The position numbers were made by a program, and so were the translations under genes. Below the pieces are notes generated by a model. That model did no database searches and had not been told where the DNA came from. It saw only the letters and a list, made by a program, of their open reading frames with translations. This document shows positions 11,285 through 21,249 of a DNA stretch of 64,000 nt, piece after piece. The stretch covers positions 95,641 to 159,640 of the forward strand of contig NZ_QANS01000008.1 in NCBI RefSeq assembly GCF_003052265.1. The letters are read 5' to 3'. This stretch comes from Stenotrophobium rhamnosiphilum. Its GTDB lineage: Bacteria > Pseudomonadota > Gammaproteobacteria > Nevskiales > Nevskiaceae. Position 1 is the first letter of the stretch. Each line of letters begins with the position of its first letter.

Positions 11285-12715
11285 ATGAAACACCTTGACC
11301 TCAAACCTCTTCTGCTCGGCTTGCTCGCGTCTTCGCTGACAGCCTGCGCGATTGGTCCTGACTATAAGAAACCAGACGCGCCTATCGCGCCTGCATACAA
11401 AGAAGCCGGTGATTGGCTCAGCGCCACGCCTAGCGACGAAGCGCAGCGCGGGCCGTGGTGGGAAGTTTTTCAGGATCAGCAGCTCAATGATTTAGAGCAG
11501 CAGGTCAACATCTCCAACCAAACGCTGGCACAGGCTGAGGCGCAGTATCGCCAAGCCACTGCACTGCTGCGCCAAACACGTGCAGGCTTTTTGCCAGAAG
11601 TATCTGTTGGCGGCTCCGCACAACGCTCGGGTGATGGCGGCGGATCGACGGCTGTCGTTGGCAATCGTTATTCCTTGTCGGCGGATGCCTCATGGGAACT
11701 CGATCTCTGGGGCCGCGTACGTCGCAGCGTAGAAGCCAGCGCCGCGAATGCGAAAGCGAGTGCCGCTGATCTCGCTTCCGTGCGTCTCAGTACGCAAGCG
11801 CAGCTCGCGCAAACTTATTTCCAGTTGCGCGTGACCGATGAGCAGAAGCGTTTGCTTGACGACACCGTTTCTGGTTTCGAACGCTCGATGCAGCTCACGC
11901 AGAATCAATACAACGTCGGCGTCGCTGCTAAATCCGATGTCGTGCAAGCACAAGCGCAGCTCAAATCTGCACAAGCACAAGCGATTGATGTGAGCATTCA
12001 GCGCGCGCAGCTTGAGCACGCGCTTGCTGTGCTGGTTGGTAAAACGCCAGCGGAATTCTCCATCGCACCGGCACCGTTGCTGGCCGTCATTCCGCCAGCA
12101 ACACCACCGGGCGTGCCATCAACGCTATTGGAACGTCGCCCAGACATCGCGTCTGCTGAACGTCGCATGGCTTCTGCCAATGCACAGATTGGTGTCGCTA
12201 AGGCCGCGTATTTCCCATCGCTGACGATCTCCGCCAGCGGCGGCTTCCAAAGCTCTAGCTTTTCAGATTGGATTAGCCTGCCTAGCCGCTTCTGGTCGGT
12301 GGGTCCGTCCGCAGCAATGACACTGTTCAGTGGCGGCGCACGTAGCGCGCAGACCGATCAGGCGATTGCCGCTTACGATCAAAACGTCGCTGCGTATCGT
12401 CAGACCGTGCTCGGTGCTTTCCAGGAAGTTGAAGATAATCTGGTTGCGTTGCATCTGTTAGAGCAGCAAGCACAGGTACAGAACGAAGCCGTTATTGCCG
12501 CACAACAGTCGGCAACCATCGCAACCAATCAGTACAAGGCTGGAACGGTGAGTTATCTCAATGTGGTGAGCGCGCAGAACACGGCATACAGCAATCAGCG
12601 TAGTGCGCTGACGATTCTGAATTCACGACTCGCTGCGAGTGTAGCTTTGATCAAGGCACTGGGCGGCGGTTGGCACGCGGATGACGACAGCGCGAAGCCC
12701 GTTGAAACGAAATAA
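11285..12715 (+). CDS. Outer-membrane efflux lipoprotein (NodT/OprM type)
   Basis: A 476-residue outer-membrane factor completing the tripartite pump. The N terminus has a lipoprotein signal with lipobox LTAC at about residues 17-20, followed by AIGPDYKKP, typical of the NodT/CusC/OprM group. Two repeated helical/beta halves follow (for example LLERRPDIASAERRM and GAFQEVEDNL). I place the start at the ATG at 11285, 12 bases after the end of mdtC, with a GAGG tract just upstream; ATG 11273, overlapping the mdtC stop, is possible. A start inside mdtC (11204) would put extra residues before the signal peptide and is unlikely. Confidence 0.9.
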   Translation: MKHLDLKPLLLGLLASSLTACAIGPDYKKPDAPIAPAYKEAGDWLSATPSDEAQRGPWWEVFQDQQLNDLEQQVNISNQTLAQAEAQYRQATALLRQTRAGFLPEVSVGGSAQRSGDGGGSTAVVGNRYSLSADASWELDLWGRVRRSVEASAANAKASAADLASVRLSTQAQLAQTYFQLRVTDEQKRLLDDTVSGFERSMQLTQNQYNVGVAAKSDVVQAQAQLKSAQAQAIDVSIQRAQLEHALAVLVGKTPAEFSIAPAPLLAVIPPATPPGVPSTLLERRPDIASAERRMASANAQIGVAKAAYFPSLTISASGGFQSSSFSDWISLPSRFWSVGPSAAMTLFSGGARSAQTDQAIAAYDQNVAAYRQTVLGAFQEVEDNLVALHLLEQQAQVQNEAVIAAQQSATIATNQYKAGTVSYLNVVSAQNTAYSNQRSALTILNSRLAASVALIKALGGGWHADDDSAKPVETK

Positions 12716-12718
12716 TTC

Positions 12719-12799
12719 GTAGGCTGGGTTGAAGCGAAGCGAAACCCAGCATCTATCTAGCAGAACAAAAGCTGGGTTGATGAAGCCAACCCAGCCTAC
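12719..12799. repeat. Nested REP-like palindrome, copy 1
   Basis: Outer arms GTAGGCTGGGTT (12719-12730) and AACCCAGCCTAC (12788-12799) pair perfectly over 12 bp. Inside lie AACCCAGC and GCTGGGTT, which can pair with each other or with the outer arms. It sits between the convergent ends of the efflux operon and the secreted-protein gene and may act as a terminator-like structure. A related element lies at 19505-19583. Confidence 0.7.
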
Positions 12800-12807
12800 A
12801 AATTCGA

Positions 12808-13359
12808 TTAAAGTCCCGGCAAACCTGATTTAGCCTGCGCCGATGTCGGGCAAGTTGATGCATCTGCCTCGACCTTGCCGACAAGCAACAAGAAGCTTTC
12901 AAACGGCACCATATTGTTCATCGCTTCAATCATTGGGCCTTTGAAGCGCAGACGCGTGGTCATCATTGCCTTCATCGGGCCGTATTCGCCCTTGCCCATT
13001 TCAACCCAGTTCTGGGTTGATGCATTCATCACGTAATCAACGCCGGAAGTCAGCTTGGTGGTTTTGATCTTGCCGCCGTAGATGCACTGCGCGAGTTCGC
13101 CCTTTTGTGCGATCTGTAGTTCTACCCATGCGCTGTTTTCGCAATCGTTGCGATAGATCTGGATGGCTTTGTAGCCGTGGCCGCCGTCATTGCTGGCCCA
13201 CTTGGATTTGACCAGTTCCTTGGTCAGGATCGGGTCCTTATTCCATGCATCACAGGCTTGGGCGGCCCATTCCGGCGACAGCAATGTCGTTGAGGCCTGT
13301 GCCGATGTCGCCAACATCGCTCCCGCGACCAATCCCGCAATCCCTAGCTTGCTACACAT
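12808..13359 (-). CDS. Secreted SCP2-like protein
   Basis: Protein of 183 residues with a clear Sec signal peptide (MCSKLGIAGLVAGAMLATSAQA). The mature part contains WNKDPILTKELV and, toward the C terminus, a stretch resembling the sterol-carrier/SCP2 fold (GEYGPMKAMMTTRLRFKG, then FESFLLLVGKVEA), which would bind a hydrophobic ligand. The SCP2 assignment is by eye and tentative. I chose ATG 13359 because GGAG lies six bases upstream; ATG 13365 and GTG 13371 are in frame. It is divergent from the MATE transporter. Confidence 0.7.
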   Translation of the reverse strand: MCSKLGIAGLVAGAMLATSAQASTTLLSPEWAAQACDAWNKDPILTKELVKSKWASNDGGHGYKAIQIYRNDCENSAWVELQIAQKGELAQCIYGGKIKTTKLTSGVDYVMNASTQNWVEMGKGEYGPMKAMMTTRLRFKGPMIEAMNNMVPFESFLLLVGKVEADASTCPTSAQAKSGLPGL

Positions 13360-13458
13360 ATCCATCTCCACTCTTATTCAATTTCGTACTCGCCCCAGTC
13401 TAGGCAAGCATGCGAAGATCACTAACGAACTTCGGGCAATATCCTTATAACCGACCCC

Positions 13459-14784
13459 ATGGAATCCAATCGCAACCGCGAGGTGCTGAAACTAGCGCTG
13501 CCAATTATTGGCGGCATGGTTTCGCAGAACCTGCTGAATCTCGCAGACGCGTGGATGGTCGGCTCACTCGGCCCTTCTGCACTTGCTGCCACCGGCCTCG
13601 CGAACTTCCTCAACTTCATGGCGGTTGCGGCGATCACGGGCATCTCACCTGCCGTGCAAGCGATTGCGGCGCGACGCGCTGGCGAAGGTCGCATCGGTGA
13701 AACTGCGGTGTCACTCAACGGCGGCCTAATGCTGTCTTTGATGATTGGCATTCCGCTAACAGTGATCTTCATCCTGCTCGCGCCTGCAATCTTCCGAGCA
13801 ATGAATAACGATCCTGCGGTTGTTGAGCAAGGCACAGAGTATTTGCAGTGGCGCTTGGTAGCGGTTGCCGCCATCGGCATGAACTTCTCGTTCCGCGGTT
13901 ATTGGAGCGCGATGAAGATGACGCGCATCTACATGATTACGCTGATCGACATGCACATCCTCAACGTCATCTTCAGCTATAGCTTGATCCACGGATTATT
14001 TGGTCTGCCTGCCATGGGCGTGAAAGGCGCAGGCATCGGCACGACGATGGCGATCATGGTCGGCACTGCCATTTATTTTTGGATGGCGAGCAGACACGCC
14101 AAGCCGAATGGCTTTCTGGAACGCCTGCCAACCGGCATCGAATTCCGCAGTCTGCTGAAACTCGGTCTACCTTCTGCAATTCAGCAGCTGTTATTTGCTG
14201 GTGGCTTCACCGTTTTGTTCTGGATCATCGGCCACATCGGCACCGCGGAGCTCGCCGTATCGAACGTGTTGGTGACGATTTCGCTCACCGCAGTGCTACC
14301 CGGCATTGGCTTTGGCATTGCAGCAGCAACGCTATGCGGACAAGCCCTTGGCCGCGGTGACGCAGTCGATGCCAAGCGTTGGGCTTGGGATGTCTATCGC
14401 GTGAGTTTGTGGTTGTTCGTTCCACTGGCCGCAATCATGTTGCTGTTTCCATCGCCAGTGTTGTCACTGTTTGTGCACGGTGACGCAATGCTGATTGAGA
14501 TTGGCCGCCTGCCATTGCAAATGGTCGGCATCAATATTCTGCTCGACGCGCTTGGCTTGATCATGATGCAAGCACTGCTCGGCGTTGGCGCGAGTCGCCT
14601 CGTGATGATTGTTGCGGTTGGCTTGCAGTGGCTGGTGTTTCTGCCTGTCGCGTATTTACTCGGCCCCGTCTACTCGATGGGCTTGATGTCGATCTGGATT
14701 GCGATGGGCATTTATCGTTTACTGCAAACCGTTATCTTCACTCGCGCATGGCAGCGCGAGGGTTGGACCCATCTCAAAGTTTAA
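13459..14784 (+). CDS. MATE family efflux transporter
   Basis: A 441-residue inner-membrane protein with about twelve hydrophobic segments arranged as two similar halves (LALPIIGGMVSQNLLNLADAWM at the start; LGLPSAIQQLLFAGGF at about residue 235). This is the MATE pattern of Na+- or H+-driven drug antiporters. Length matches the family. The alpha/beta hydrolase gene follows 14 bp downstream, so the two are probably co-transcribed. Confidence 0.9.
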   Translation: MESNRNREVLKLALPIIGGMVSQNLLNLADAWMVGSLGPSALAATGLANFLNFMAVAAITGISPAVQAIAARRAGEGRIGETAVSLNGGLMLSLMIGIPLTVIFILLAPAIFRAMNNDPAVVEQGTEYLQWRLVAVAAIGMNFSFRGYWSAMKMTRIYMITLIDMHILNVIFSYSLIHGLFGLPAMGVKGAGIGTTMAIMVGTAIYFWMASRHAKPNGFLERLPTGIEFRSLLKLGLPSAIQQLLFAGGFTVLFWIIGHIGTAELAVSNVLVTISLTAVLPGIGFGIAAATLCGQALGRGDAVDAKRWAWDVYRVSLWLFVPLAAIMLLFPSPVLSLFVHGDAMLIEIGRLPLQMVGINILLDALGLIMMQALLGVGASRLVMIVAVGLQWLVFLPVAYLLGPVYSMGLMSIWIAMGIYRLLQTVIFTRAWQREGWTHLKV

Positions 14785-14798
14785 GAACCGCTTCTAAT

Positions 14799-15707
14799 AT
14801 GCCGAGCATCCGCGCCCGTTTGACCATGTTGTTCTTCAGTGTGCAGAAGAACTTTCTCTTAAGTCGAGGCGACAACACACGCTTGATGCGTCGCGTCACC
14901 GAATTCGCCGGTTCGCGTATTCGCATGCCGCGCAATATCCGCATGGAACGCAGCAGCGCGGGCGGCGTCACCGCGGCGCGCCTGACCAACACGCACGTCT
15001 CCGCGAAGCGCCAACGAATTTTGGTTTATCTCCATGGCGGCGGTTATGTCGTGGGCAGCCCGATGACGCATCGCGCATTCGCGGCTCGTCTGGGACAGCG
15101 CGCTGGCGCTGGAGAAATCTGGATGCCGGACTATCGCTTGGCACCAGAGCATCCCTTCCCGGCCGCAGTTGATGACGTTGTGAATTTTTGGCGCGCGCTG
15201 GTTAAACAGAATCCTAAGCACGAATTTATTCTGGCGGGCGAATCAGCAGGCGGTGGGCTTTGCGTTTCGCTATGCATCACTTTGCGCGAGAACCAGGAAC
15301 CATTACCGTCACGCATGTATCTGCTCTCACCGTGGCTTGATCTCAGCCTGAATAGCCGCACGCATACTTCGCAAGGTAAGCGCGATCCGTTCTTGAATCG
15401 CGCATTGCTTGAGAAACACTTCGCCCGTTTCTACGCAGGCGAAACACCGCGCGAGCACCCGCTGCTATCGCCCTTGTTTGCTGATCTGCACGGCCTACCA
15501 CCCACACTGGTGCATGTCGGGTCGCGAGAAGTTTTGCTAGACGATAGCCGTCAATTTGCAGATAAAGCGCGGAAGCAGAATGTCGATGTGACGCTAGAGA
15601 TTCACACCGGCCTCTGGCACGCATGGCCGGTGTTTCAGACAGCACCAGAATGTACGGTCACCATCCGTCACGCCGGTGAGTGGCTAGCTAAGGCGAACCG
15701 TAAATAA
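14799..15707 (+). CDS. Alpha/beta hydrolase, HSL-type esterase
   Basis: A 302-residue esterase/lipase of the hormone-sensitive-lipase family. It has the oxyanion-hole HGGG motif (LHGGGYVVGSP), the nucleophile elbow GESAGGG, and a late Asp and His (HTGLWHAWPVF) that complete the triad. The family hydrolyses short acyl esters. The reading frame is open upstream into the MATE gene (to 14628), but a domain-consistent start is the ATG at 14799; no strong ribosome binding site is visible. The 3' end overlaps the convergent MFS gene by 24 bp. Confidence 0.85.
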   Translation: MPSIRARLTMLFFSVQKNFLLSRGDNTRLMRRVTEFAGSRIRMPRNIRMERSSAGGVTAARLTNTHVSAKRQRILVYLHGGGYVVGSPMTHRAFAARLGQRAGAGEIWMPDYRLAPEHPFPAAVDDVVNFWRALVKQNPKHEFILAGESAGGGLCVSLCITLRENQEPLPSRMYLLSPWLDLSLNSRTHTSQGKRDPFLNRALLEKHFARFYAGETPREHPLLSPLFADLHGLPPTLVHVGSREVLLDDSRQFADKARKQNVDVTLEIHTGLWHAWPVFQTAPECTVTIRHAGEWLAKANRK

Positions 15708-16943
15708 ATCTTTAGAACGACGCCAGATATAAGCCACCGTGCCCAACGTGGCGACGCCACCAAAGACAACGGAAGGCACCACGCCTAGTAAGCGTGCAGC
15801 AACGCCTGATTCAAATGCGCCGAGTTCGTTCGACGAACTAATGAAGATGCTGTTGACCGCAACCACGCGGCCGCGCAGATGATCAGGCGGCATCACTTGC
15901 ATGATGGTCTGGCGAATCACCACGCTGATGCTGTCGAAGGCGCCAGTGAAAAACAGTGCCAGCACTGACAGCCAAAAGTTTTTAGACAGCGCGAAGACCA
16001 AGGTCGCGACACCAAAACCCAGCACCGCTAACAACAGATTGCGCCAGGCTTTATTCAGCGGCGGGTTATACGTGCAATAGATCACCGTGAGCATGGCGCC
16101 GACGGCAGGCGCAGCGCGCATCAGGCCTAAGCCCTCTGCACCAACATGCAGAATGTCTTCCGCGAAAATCGGAAGGATCGCGACCACTCCACCAAACAAC
16201 ACGCTGAACATGTCCAGCGAGATGGCGTAGAGAATGATCTTGTTACTGAAAACGTAGTCGAGTCCTTCACGCAGACTCACCCAGATACTTTCATGCGGTG
16301 GCGCCACTGGCACAGGCTTTTTGGCGATGCGAGAGATCAGGACGAAGTTGAGCACGAGCATGCCCACTACGATCATCATCGTTGTGCTAAATCCAAAACC
16401 TGCGTAAAGAAAACCCGCAGAGGCCGGACCCACAATCGCGCCTGCCTGCCAGAACGTGCTGCTCCACGTCGACGAGTTGCCGTAAATTTCTCGCGGAACC
16501 AGAAACGCTTTGAGTGAAGATGAAGCTGGCGAATAAATGCCGCGCGCCAAACCCAGCAGCGCGATCACGCCATAGATGATCAGCAGCATCGTGGTTTGCG
16601 AAAGCTGTACGCGTGTCGAGGGCAGTGTTGCCCAAGCCAGAATTGCCGAGCCTGCAATGATGACCAGCAATGACTGCTGCATCAGCGTGCGCTTATCGCG
16701 ACGATCCGCAAGATAGCCGCCGAAGAGCGCAAGGCCGATGAATGGAACGGCTTCTGCCAAGCCAATCAAGCCGAGCACGAGTGGATCGTGCGTCATCTTA
16801 TAAAGCTCGTAACCCAACACCACCATCTGAATCAGCAGCGCAGCGCTGGTCAGAAAAGTACCGATGATAAGATTACGAAACTCGGGATATCGAAGTGCAG
16901 CGTAAGGATCGTAGGCTTTGATAGGACTACGATCCTCATTCAT
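15684..16943 (-). CDS. MFS transporter
   Basis: A 419-residue major-facilitator protein with about twelve transmembrane segments and the loop 2-3 signature (GGYLADRRDKRTLM at about residues 75-88). It looks closest to the EntS/MFS_3 group of exporters, but the substrate is unknown. It lies three bases downstream of prfC and is probably transcribed with it. Its 3' end overlaps the esterase gene on the other strand. Confidence 0.85.
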   Translation of the reverse strand: MNEDRSPIKAYDPYAALRYPEFRNLIIGTFLTSAALLIQMVVLGYELYKMTHDPLVLGLIGLAEAVPFIGLALFGGYLADRRDKRTLMQQSLLVIIAGSAILAWATLPSTRVQLSQTTMLLIIYGVIALLGLARGIYSPASSSLKAFLVPREIYGNSSTWSSTFWQAGAIVGPASAGFLYAGFGFSTTMMIVVGMLVLNFVLISRIAKKPVPVAPPHESIWVSLREGLDYVFSNKIILYAISLDMFSVLFGGVVAILPIFAEDILHVGAEGLGLMRAAPAVGAMLTVIYCTYNPPLNKAWRNLLLAVLGFGVATLVFALSKNFWLSVLALFFTGAFDSISVVIRQTIMQVMPPDHLRGRVVAVNSIFISSSNELGAFESGVAARLLGVVPSVVFGGVATLGTVAYIWRRSKDLFTVRLS

Positions 16944-16946
16944 GAC

Positions 16947-18539
16947 TTAGCGCTGCTCGCGCGTATCGGAGAAGCGTACTTCAGGATGACGCTCTTTCGT
17001 CATGTTCAAGTTCACGCTGCTCGACGCCAAGTACACCATCGTGCCGTAGTGATCCTTGGCCAGACGCGTTTCGTTCTTGTCGATGAACTCGCGTAGCTTC
17101 TTCTGATCGTCGCAATGCACCCAACGTGCGTTGTGAACCTGCACAGGTTCAAACACGCAGTCGACGCTGTATTCGTCTTTGAGACGGTACTGCACCACTT
17201 CAAACTGCAGCACACCGACGGCGCCGAGAATGATGTCGTTGTTGGTCATCGGGCGATACACCTGCGTGGCGCCCTCTTCGCACAACTGATCCAAGCCCTT
17301 GTTGAGCTGCTTGGCCTTCAACGGATCTTTCAGAATGACGCGACGGAACAAGTCTGGCGCAAAGTTGGGAATACCGGTGAAGTGCAACGCTTCGCCTTCG
17401 GAGAATGAATCGCCGATGGAGATGGTGCCGTGATTGTGCAGACCGATGATGTCGCCCGGCCATGCTTGTTCAACGTTCTCGCGATCCGCCGCCATGAACG
17501 TCAACGCGTTGGAGATACGCACGGGGCCGTTGAGGCGAACTGAGTGCAACAACATGCCTTTGCGATAACTGCCTGAGCACACACGCAAGAACGCCACGCG
17601 GTCACGATGCTTAGGATCCATGTTCGCCTGAATCTTGAACACGAAGCCGGTGAACTTCTCGTGATCCGGATAAACCTCGCGATCAATGCCATTGAACTCG
17701 GCATTGCGCGGCTGCGGTGGTGGCGACCACTCGGTGAATCCATTCAACAATTCGCGTACGCCGAAATTGTTGATGCCTGAGCCGAAGAACACTGGCGTGA
17801 GCTTGGCTGCGCGATAAGCGTCGAGATCAAAACCATCGCCCGCCATCGACACAAGGTCAATTTCGTCGAGCAGAGTTTGGTAATCCTGACCAAAGCGTTC
17901 GTGCAAACCTTCGGCGCGCAGACCATCAATCGTTTCAATTTCAGAAACGCGATGCTTGTCACCGGAGTAGATGTAGAAGCGATCTTCCAACAGGTGATAC
18001 ACGCCTTTGAACGCGCGACCCATACCAATCGGCCAGGTGATCGGCGTGCAACGAATGTTGAGGATGCGCTCGATTTCGTCGAGCAGCTCCAACGGCGGAC
18101 GGCTTTCGCGGTCCAGCTTGTTGATGAAGGTGACGATCGGCGTGGCGCGCAGGCGCGTCACTTCCATCAATTTGATCGTGCGCGGCTCAACGCCTTTTGC
18201 GGCGTCGATGACCATCAGTGCGCTATCCACCGCGGTGAGCGTGCGGTAGGTGTCTTCAGAGAAGTCTTCGTGACCCGGCGTATCGAGCAGGTTGACAATT
18301 TTACCGTTGTACGGGAACTGCATCACCGAGGTGGTGATCGAGATACCGCGCTGCTGTTCGAGCGCCATCCAATCGGACGTGGCGTGGCGCGTGGCCTTGC
18401 GGCCCTTAACCGTACCGGCGAGCTGAATCGCTCCTCCGAACAGCAAGAGCTTTTCCGTCAGCGTGGTTTTACCAGCGTCCGGATGGGAAATGATGGCGAA
18501 TGTGCGCCTGAGCGCGGCCTGATCTGCAGCTTCGGTCAT
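16947..18539 (-). CDS. prfC: Peptide chain release factor 3 (RF3)
   Basis: A 530-residue translational GTPase that recycles RF1/RF2 after termination; E. coli RF3 is 529 residues. The G domain shows G1 [16 protein letters not shown]3 [14 protein letters not shown] and G4 NKLDRESR. The RF3-type insert ([15 protein letters not shown]) and the C-terminal domains are present and the frame is intact. A CHAP-domain gene lies 36 bp upstream on the same strand. Confidence 0.97.
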   Translation of the reverse strand: MTEAADQAALRRTFAIISHPDAGKTTLTEKLLLFGGAIQLAGTVKGRKATRHATSDWMALEQQRGISITTSVMQFPYNGKIVNLLDTPGHEDFSEDTYRTLTAVDSALMVIDAAKGVEPRTIKLMEVTRLRATPIVTFINKLDRESRPPLELLDEIERILNIRCTPITWPIGMGRAFKGVYHLLEDRFYIYSGDKHRVSEIETIDGLRAEGLHERFGQDYQTLLDEIDLVSMAGDGFDLDAYRAAKLTPVFFGSGINNFGVRELLNGFTEWSPPPQPRNAEFNGIDREVYPDHEKFTGFVFKIQANMDPKHRDRVAFLRVCSGSYRKGMLLHSVRLNGPVRISNALTFMAADRENVEQAWPGDIIGLHNHGTISIGDSFSEGEALHFTGIPNFAPDLFRRVILKDPLKAKQLNKGLDQLCEEGATQVYRPMTNNDIILGAVGVLQFEVVQYRLKDEYSVDCVFEPVQVHNARWVHCDDQKKLREFIDKNETRLAKDHYGTMVYLASSSVNLNMTKERHPEVRFSDTREQR

Positions 18540-18575
18540 GTGTACGGGAACCCTGAAGGGCCGCGATTTTAGCCG

Positions 18576-19409
18576 CTATGGGGCTTTCGCGCTTGGGGCT
18601 TCGGGCGATTCGGGCAAATTAACCGGCGCTTCGCTGGGCACAGGCGCAATCTCTGGCGCGGGGACCGTGTCCTGCGTGGGGATTTCGACTTCCTGAGCGA
18701 CAGGCTCAAGCACAGGAACCTGCTGCGGTGTCGGCGGCGACGCCGGGATCAGCTCGGGTGGCGGCATCGGGACTGGGACTGGCGCAGGCACCTGTACTTG
18801 CGGCGCGGGCTTGCGCCCCGGCAATCGCAGCCAACCTAAAACTCTCGGGTGGTTCACGGTGACGCCGTTGTCGCTACGCCGCAAAGCTAGGGTCTGGCGA
18901 CTGCGGCCACTCGAGCCGGGGTTCTGCTGAATGAATTCCAACGAGCCCTCGGCGACCGCTGAAACAATGACGATATGGCCGTAAGGGTTTCCGGGTCGCG
19001 GCCCGAAAATCAGAATGTCTTCCAACTGTGGCGCCGTCGGCGACCCGTTTCGATATTGCAGCAAGCCGCGGCTTTTATTGAGCCCGCCATCCGCAACCTT
19101 CGCATCGAAATACTGCACGGCGTTGCCCGATGCATTCGGCATGCGATGTTTTAAGCGCTGGTAGTAATAGCGCTTAACGAATTCCACGCATTGATAACGC
19201 AGGCCGAGGTTGTAGCCGTCGACCGTGATGTTGCGGCCGTTGCTGTGACCAATCGCGCCGTTGAAATAAACAGGGATGCCATTGAGGCGATCGACGACAT
19301 CGCCGACTTTTGGTGCGGGCGCAGCGCTGACCTGCGCGAGCGCTGCAGGGATAGCTAAAAGCGATGTCGCTATAACGAGGGCCGCGTATAGATGACTACG
19401 AACGCTCAA
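18576..19409 (-). CDS. Periplasmic CHAP-domain amidase-like protein
   Basis: Protein of 277 residues with a Sec signal peptide (cleavage likely after ALA, about residue 25). The CHAP domain has the catalytic Cys in LRYQCVEFVKRYYY, His in YGHIVIVSAV and the following polar residue in FIQQNPGSSG. It resembles the amidase half of glutathionylspermidine synthase and phage endolysin amidases. The last 75 residues are a Pro/Val/Glu-rich low-complexity tail that may span or bind the wall. The likely role is peptidoglycan peptide or amide-bond cleavage. Confidence 0.78.
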   Translation of the reverse strand: MSVRSHLYAALVIATSLLAIPAALAQVSAAPAPKVGDVVDRLNGIPVYFNGAIGHSNGRNITVDGYNLGLRYQCVEFVKRYYYQRLKHRMPNASGNAVQYFDAKVADGGLNKSRGLLQYRNGSPTAPQLEDILIFGPRPGNPYGHIVIVSAVAEGSLEFIQQNPGSSGRSRQTLALRRSDNGVTVNHPRVLGWLRLPGRKPAPQVQVPAPVPVPMPPPELIPASPPTPQQVPVLEPVAQEVEIPTQDTVPAPEIAPVPSEAPVNLPESPEAPSAKAP

Positions 19410-19504
19410 GCTTTAAATCCTTTAAAGCGGCAATGGATGCATTGATCATATGCCTTCGTGTTCGCTTAATACCCTACCCGGTTATGTAGGGCTGATCGCG
19501 GTTC

Positions 19505-19583
19505 GTAGGGTGGGTAGAGCGCAGCGAAACCCACCGTTCGTTCGATGACAGCGGTGGGTTTCGTTTCACTCTACCCACCCTAC
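19505..19583. repeat. Nested REP-like palindrome, copy 2
   Basis: Outer arms GTAGGGTGGGTAGAG (19505-19519) and CTCTACCCACCCTAC (19569-19583) pair perfectly over 15 bp. Inner arms CGAAACCCACCG (19525-19536) and CGGTGGGTTTCG (19552-19563) pair over 12 bp. The architecture equals that of the element at 12719-12799, with outer and inner arms changed in concert. It lies between the CHAP gene and hvfC. Confidence 0.75.
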
Positions 19584-19589
19584 AAAAGA

Positions 19590-20363
19590 CTATCGCCGAG
19601 TACCGAGCAAAATATCCCGCTCACGCAAATCACGAAGAATCTCCGCACCCGCATCCACCACAGCTTGCGGTTGTGGGTGACCTAGCTCAGTCGCAATTTG
19701 AGTCAGCAGCTGCGTGCCGCTAGAGGTCACATCTTCTTCCAACAACTGCATCAATCGCGCCGTGACCGCGTTGATTTCCATAAACCGCACATCGTCCTGA
19801 CGATTGCGATTGACGATGAGATAAGTCGGCTGCTCGCTGGGCGCTTCGGGAATTGAGTCGGGCCCGATGCGATGCACAGGCCATTCGTAAGACAGCGTCC
19901 ATGCCAGCGGCGAGACCAAGGGCCTGCCTGCCATGACATCACCGTTTGGATTCGCCAGCTCAGGCGTCAGCGTTAACTCAGAAACTGACAACTCCAACTC
20001 CACCCATTCGTAATGGCACAACTCACGAAGAAACGGCGGATCATCTGCATGCTCGCCACGGCCATTTTCAAGAAAGCTCAAAAACTCTGCCGCGACGCGA
20101 TGGAACAAAGGATCGTGACATTCATGTCGCGCATAAAAATCTCGCACGCGCGCATGCCAAACGTCATCCGCAGAAATTTTTCGCAGAACCGGGAAAGCAT
20201 TGGCGAGAAAGTCTTCGACGTTGTTGTAGAACAGATCGCGATAAATTTGCGTGCGGCGATCTTCAACATCAGACGGCGCCGGGTTATGCGCCGGATTGCG
20301 TAGATGCGCGGCGAATTGGTATTGCGCCTGTTGAAAGCGAGGCAGCGTTGCGTGCTTATCCAT
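19590..20363 (-). CDS. hvfC: HvfC-type RiPP partner protein (DUF2063)
   Basis: A 257-residue protein with the DUF2063 N-terminal domain ([28 protein letters not shown] region at about residues 30-60, which I split as [10 protein letters not shown] and [12 protein letters not shown]). In DUF692 systems such as TglH/TglI, MbnB/MbnC and HvfB/HvfC, this partner recognises the precursor leader and supports the metalloenzyme. The ATG at 20363 overlaps the hvfB stop by 8 bp (ATGGATAA), so translation is coupled. It is the last gene of the hvfXABC operon. Confidence 0.85.
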   Translation of the reverse strand: MDKHATLPRFQQAQYQFAAHLRNPAHNPAPSDVEDRRTQIYRDLFYNNVEDFLANAFPVLRKISADDVWHARVRDFYARHECHDPLFHRVAAEFLSFLENGRGEHADDPPFLRELCHYEWVELELSVSELTLTPELANPNGDVMAGRPLVSPLAWTLSYEWPVHRIGPDSIPEAPSEQPTYLIVNRNRQDDVRFMEINAVTARLMQLLEEDVTSSGTQLLTQIATELGHPQPQAVVDAGAEILRDLRERDILLGTRR

Positions 20364-21207
20364 GCGCAGCGAGCAAACGTTTTTGATGTCGCGCCTGCAT
20401 AGCATTGATGTGGCGCACTTCCACCATCAACTCATCGAGCGGGGGAATATTGAAGTCGCGCTCCAACAGCGTCGGGATCACGCCAAACTTTTCATAAGCA
20501 CGATCAAGCAAGGCCCACACCGGATCAATCACATCAGAACCGTGTGTATCAACGCGCAGATCCTCTGCTTCGTCGTAATGACCCGCCACATGGATATAGC
20601 GCACGCGCTCGCCGGGCAGGCCATCGAGAAACTTCACCGGGTCGTAGCGGTGATTAATGCTGTTGACGTAAATATTATTTACATCCAGCAACAAATCGCA
20701 GTCGGATCGCTCCAGCACTGCGCGAATAAATTCGAGTTCGCCCATCTCCTGCGCCGGGGCGGCGTAGTAGCTGGCGTTTTCTAAAGCGATGCGTCGTTCC
20801 AAAATATCTTGTACGCGTTGTACGCGCTTGGCGACGTAATCAACGGCTTCTTCCGTAAACGGAATCGGCATTAAATCGTACAGGTGTCCATCGTCCGAGC
20901 AGTAAGTGAGATGCTCGGTGTAGTCGCGGATGCCGTGAAGATCGAGAAACTTCTTCAGGCGCCGGACAAAATCTTCATCGAGTGGCGCAGGGCTGCCAAT
21001 CGAAAGTGAGAGTCCGTGTGTGACAAACGGAAAGCGCTCAGTAAATGAGCGAAATGTTTTGGCGTAGCTGCCGCCAATATCCATCCAATTTTCTGGCGTG
21101 GCTTCAAGAAAGCCGATCTCGCCGCGCGTAGCATCTGCAAGCGGGCCCGTGAGGGCCCGCCGCAGACCTAAGCCTGCACCTTGCACCGCTGTTGTGACAT
21201 TGCCCAT
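20356..21207 (-). CDS. hvfB: HvfB-type DUF692 iron enzyme
   Basis: Protein of 283 residues from ATG 21207, of the DUF692/MNIO family of multinuclear non-haem iron oxidative enzymes (MbnB, TglH, ChrH, HvfB). Metal-binding landmarks are visible: [50 protein letters not shown] and [10 protein letters not shown]. Related enzymes convert precursor Cys residues to oxazolone-thioamide groups. An in-frame TTG at 21249, directly after the hvfA stop, is an alternative start; neither has a good Shine-Dalgarno. The context of an EGKCG-type precursor upstream and hvfC downstream fixes the role. Confidence 0.9.
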   Translation of the reverse strand: MGNVTTAVQGAGLGLRRALTGPLADATRGEIGFLEATPENWMDIGGSYAKTFRSFTERFPFVTHGLSLSIGSPAPLDEDFVRRLKKFLDLHGIRDYTEHLTYCSDDGHLYDLMPIPFTEEAVDYVAKRVQRVQDILERRIALENASYYAAPAQEMGELEFIRAVLERSDCDLLLDVNNIYVNSINHRYDPVKFLDGLPGERVRYIHVAGHYDEAEDLRVDTHGSDVIDPVWALLDRAYEKFGVIPTLLERDFNIPPLDELMVEVRHINAMQARHQKRLLAAHG

Positions 21208-21249
21208 GGGAGGATTATGCCGTTGTAGCGATGCAGCTGCAGTGATCAA

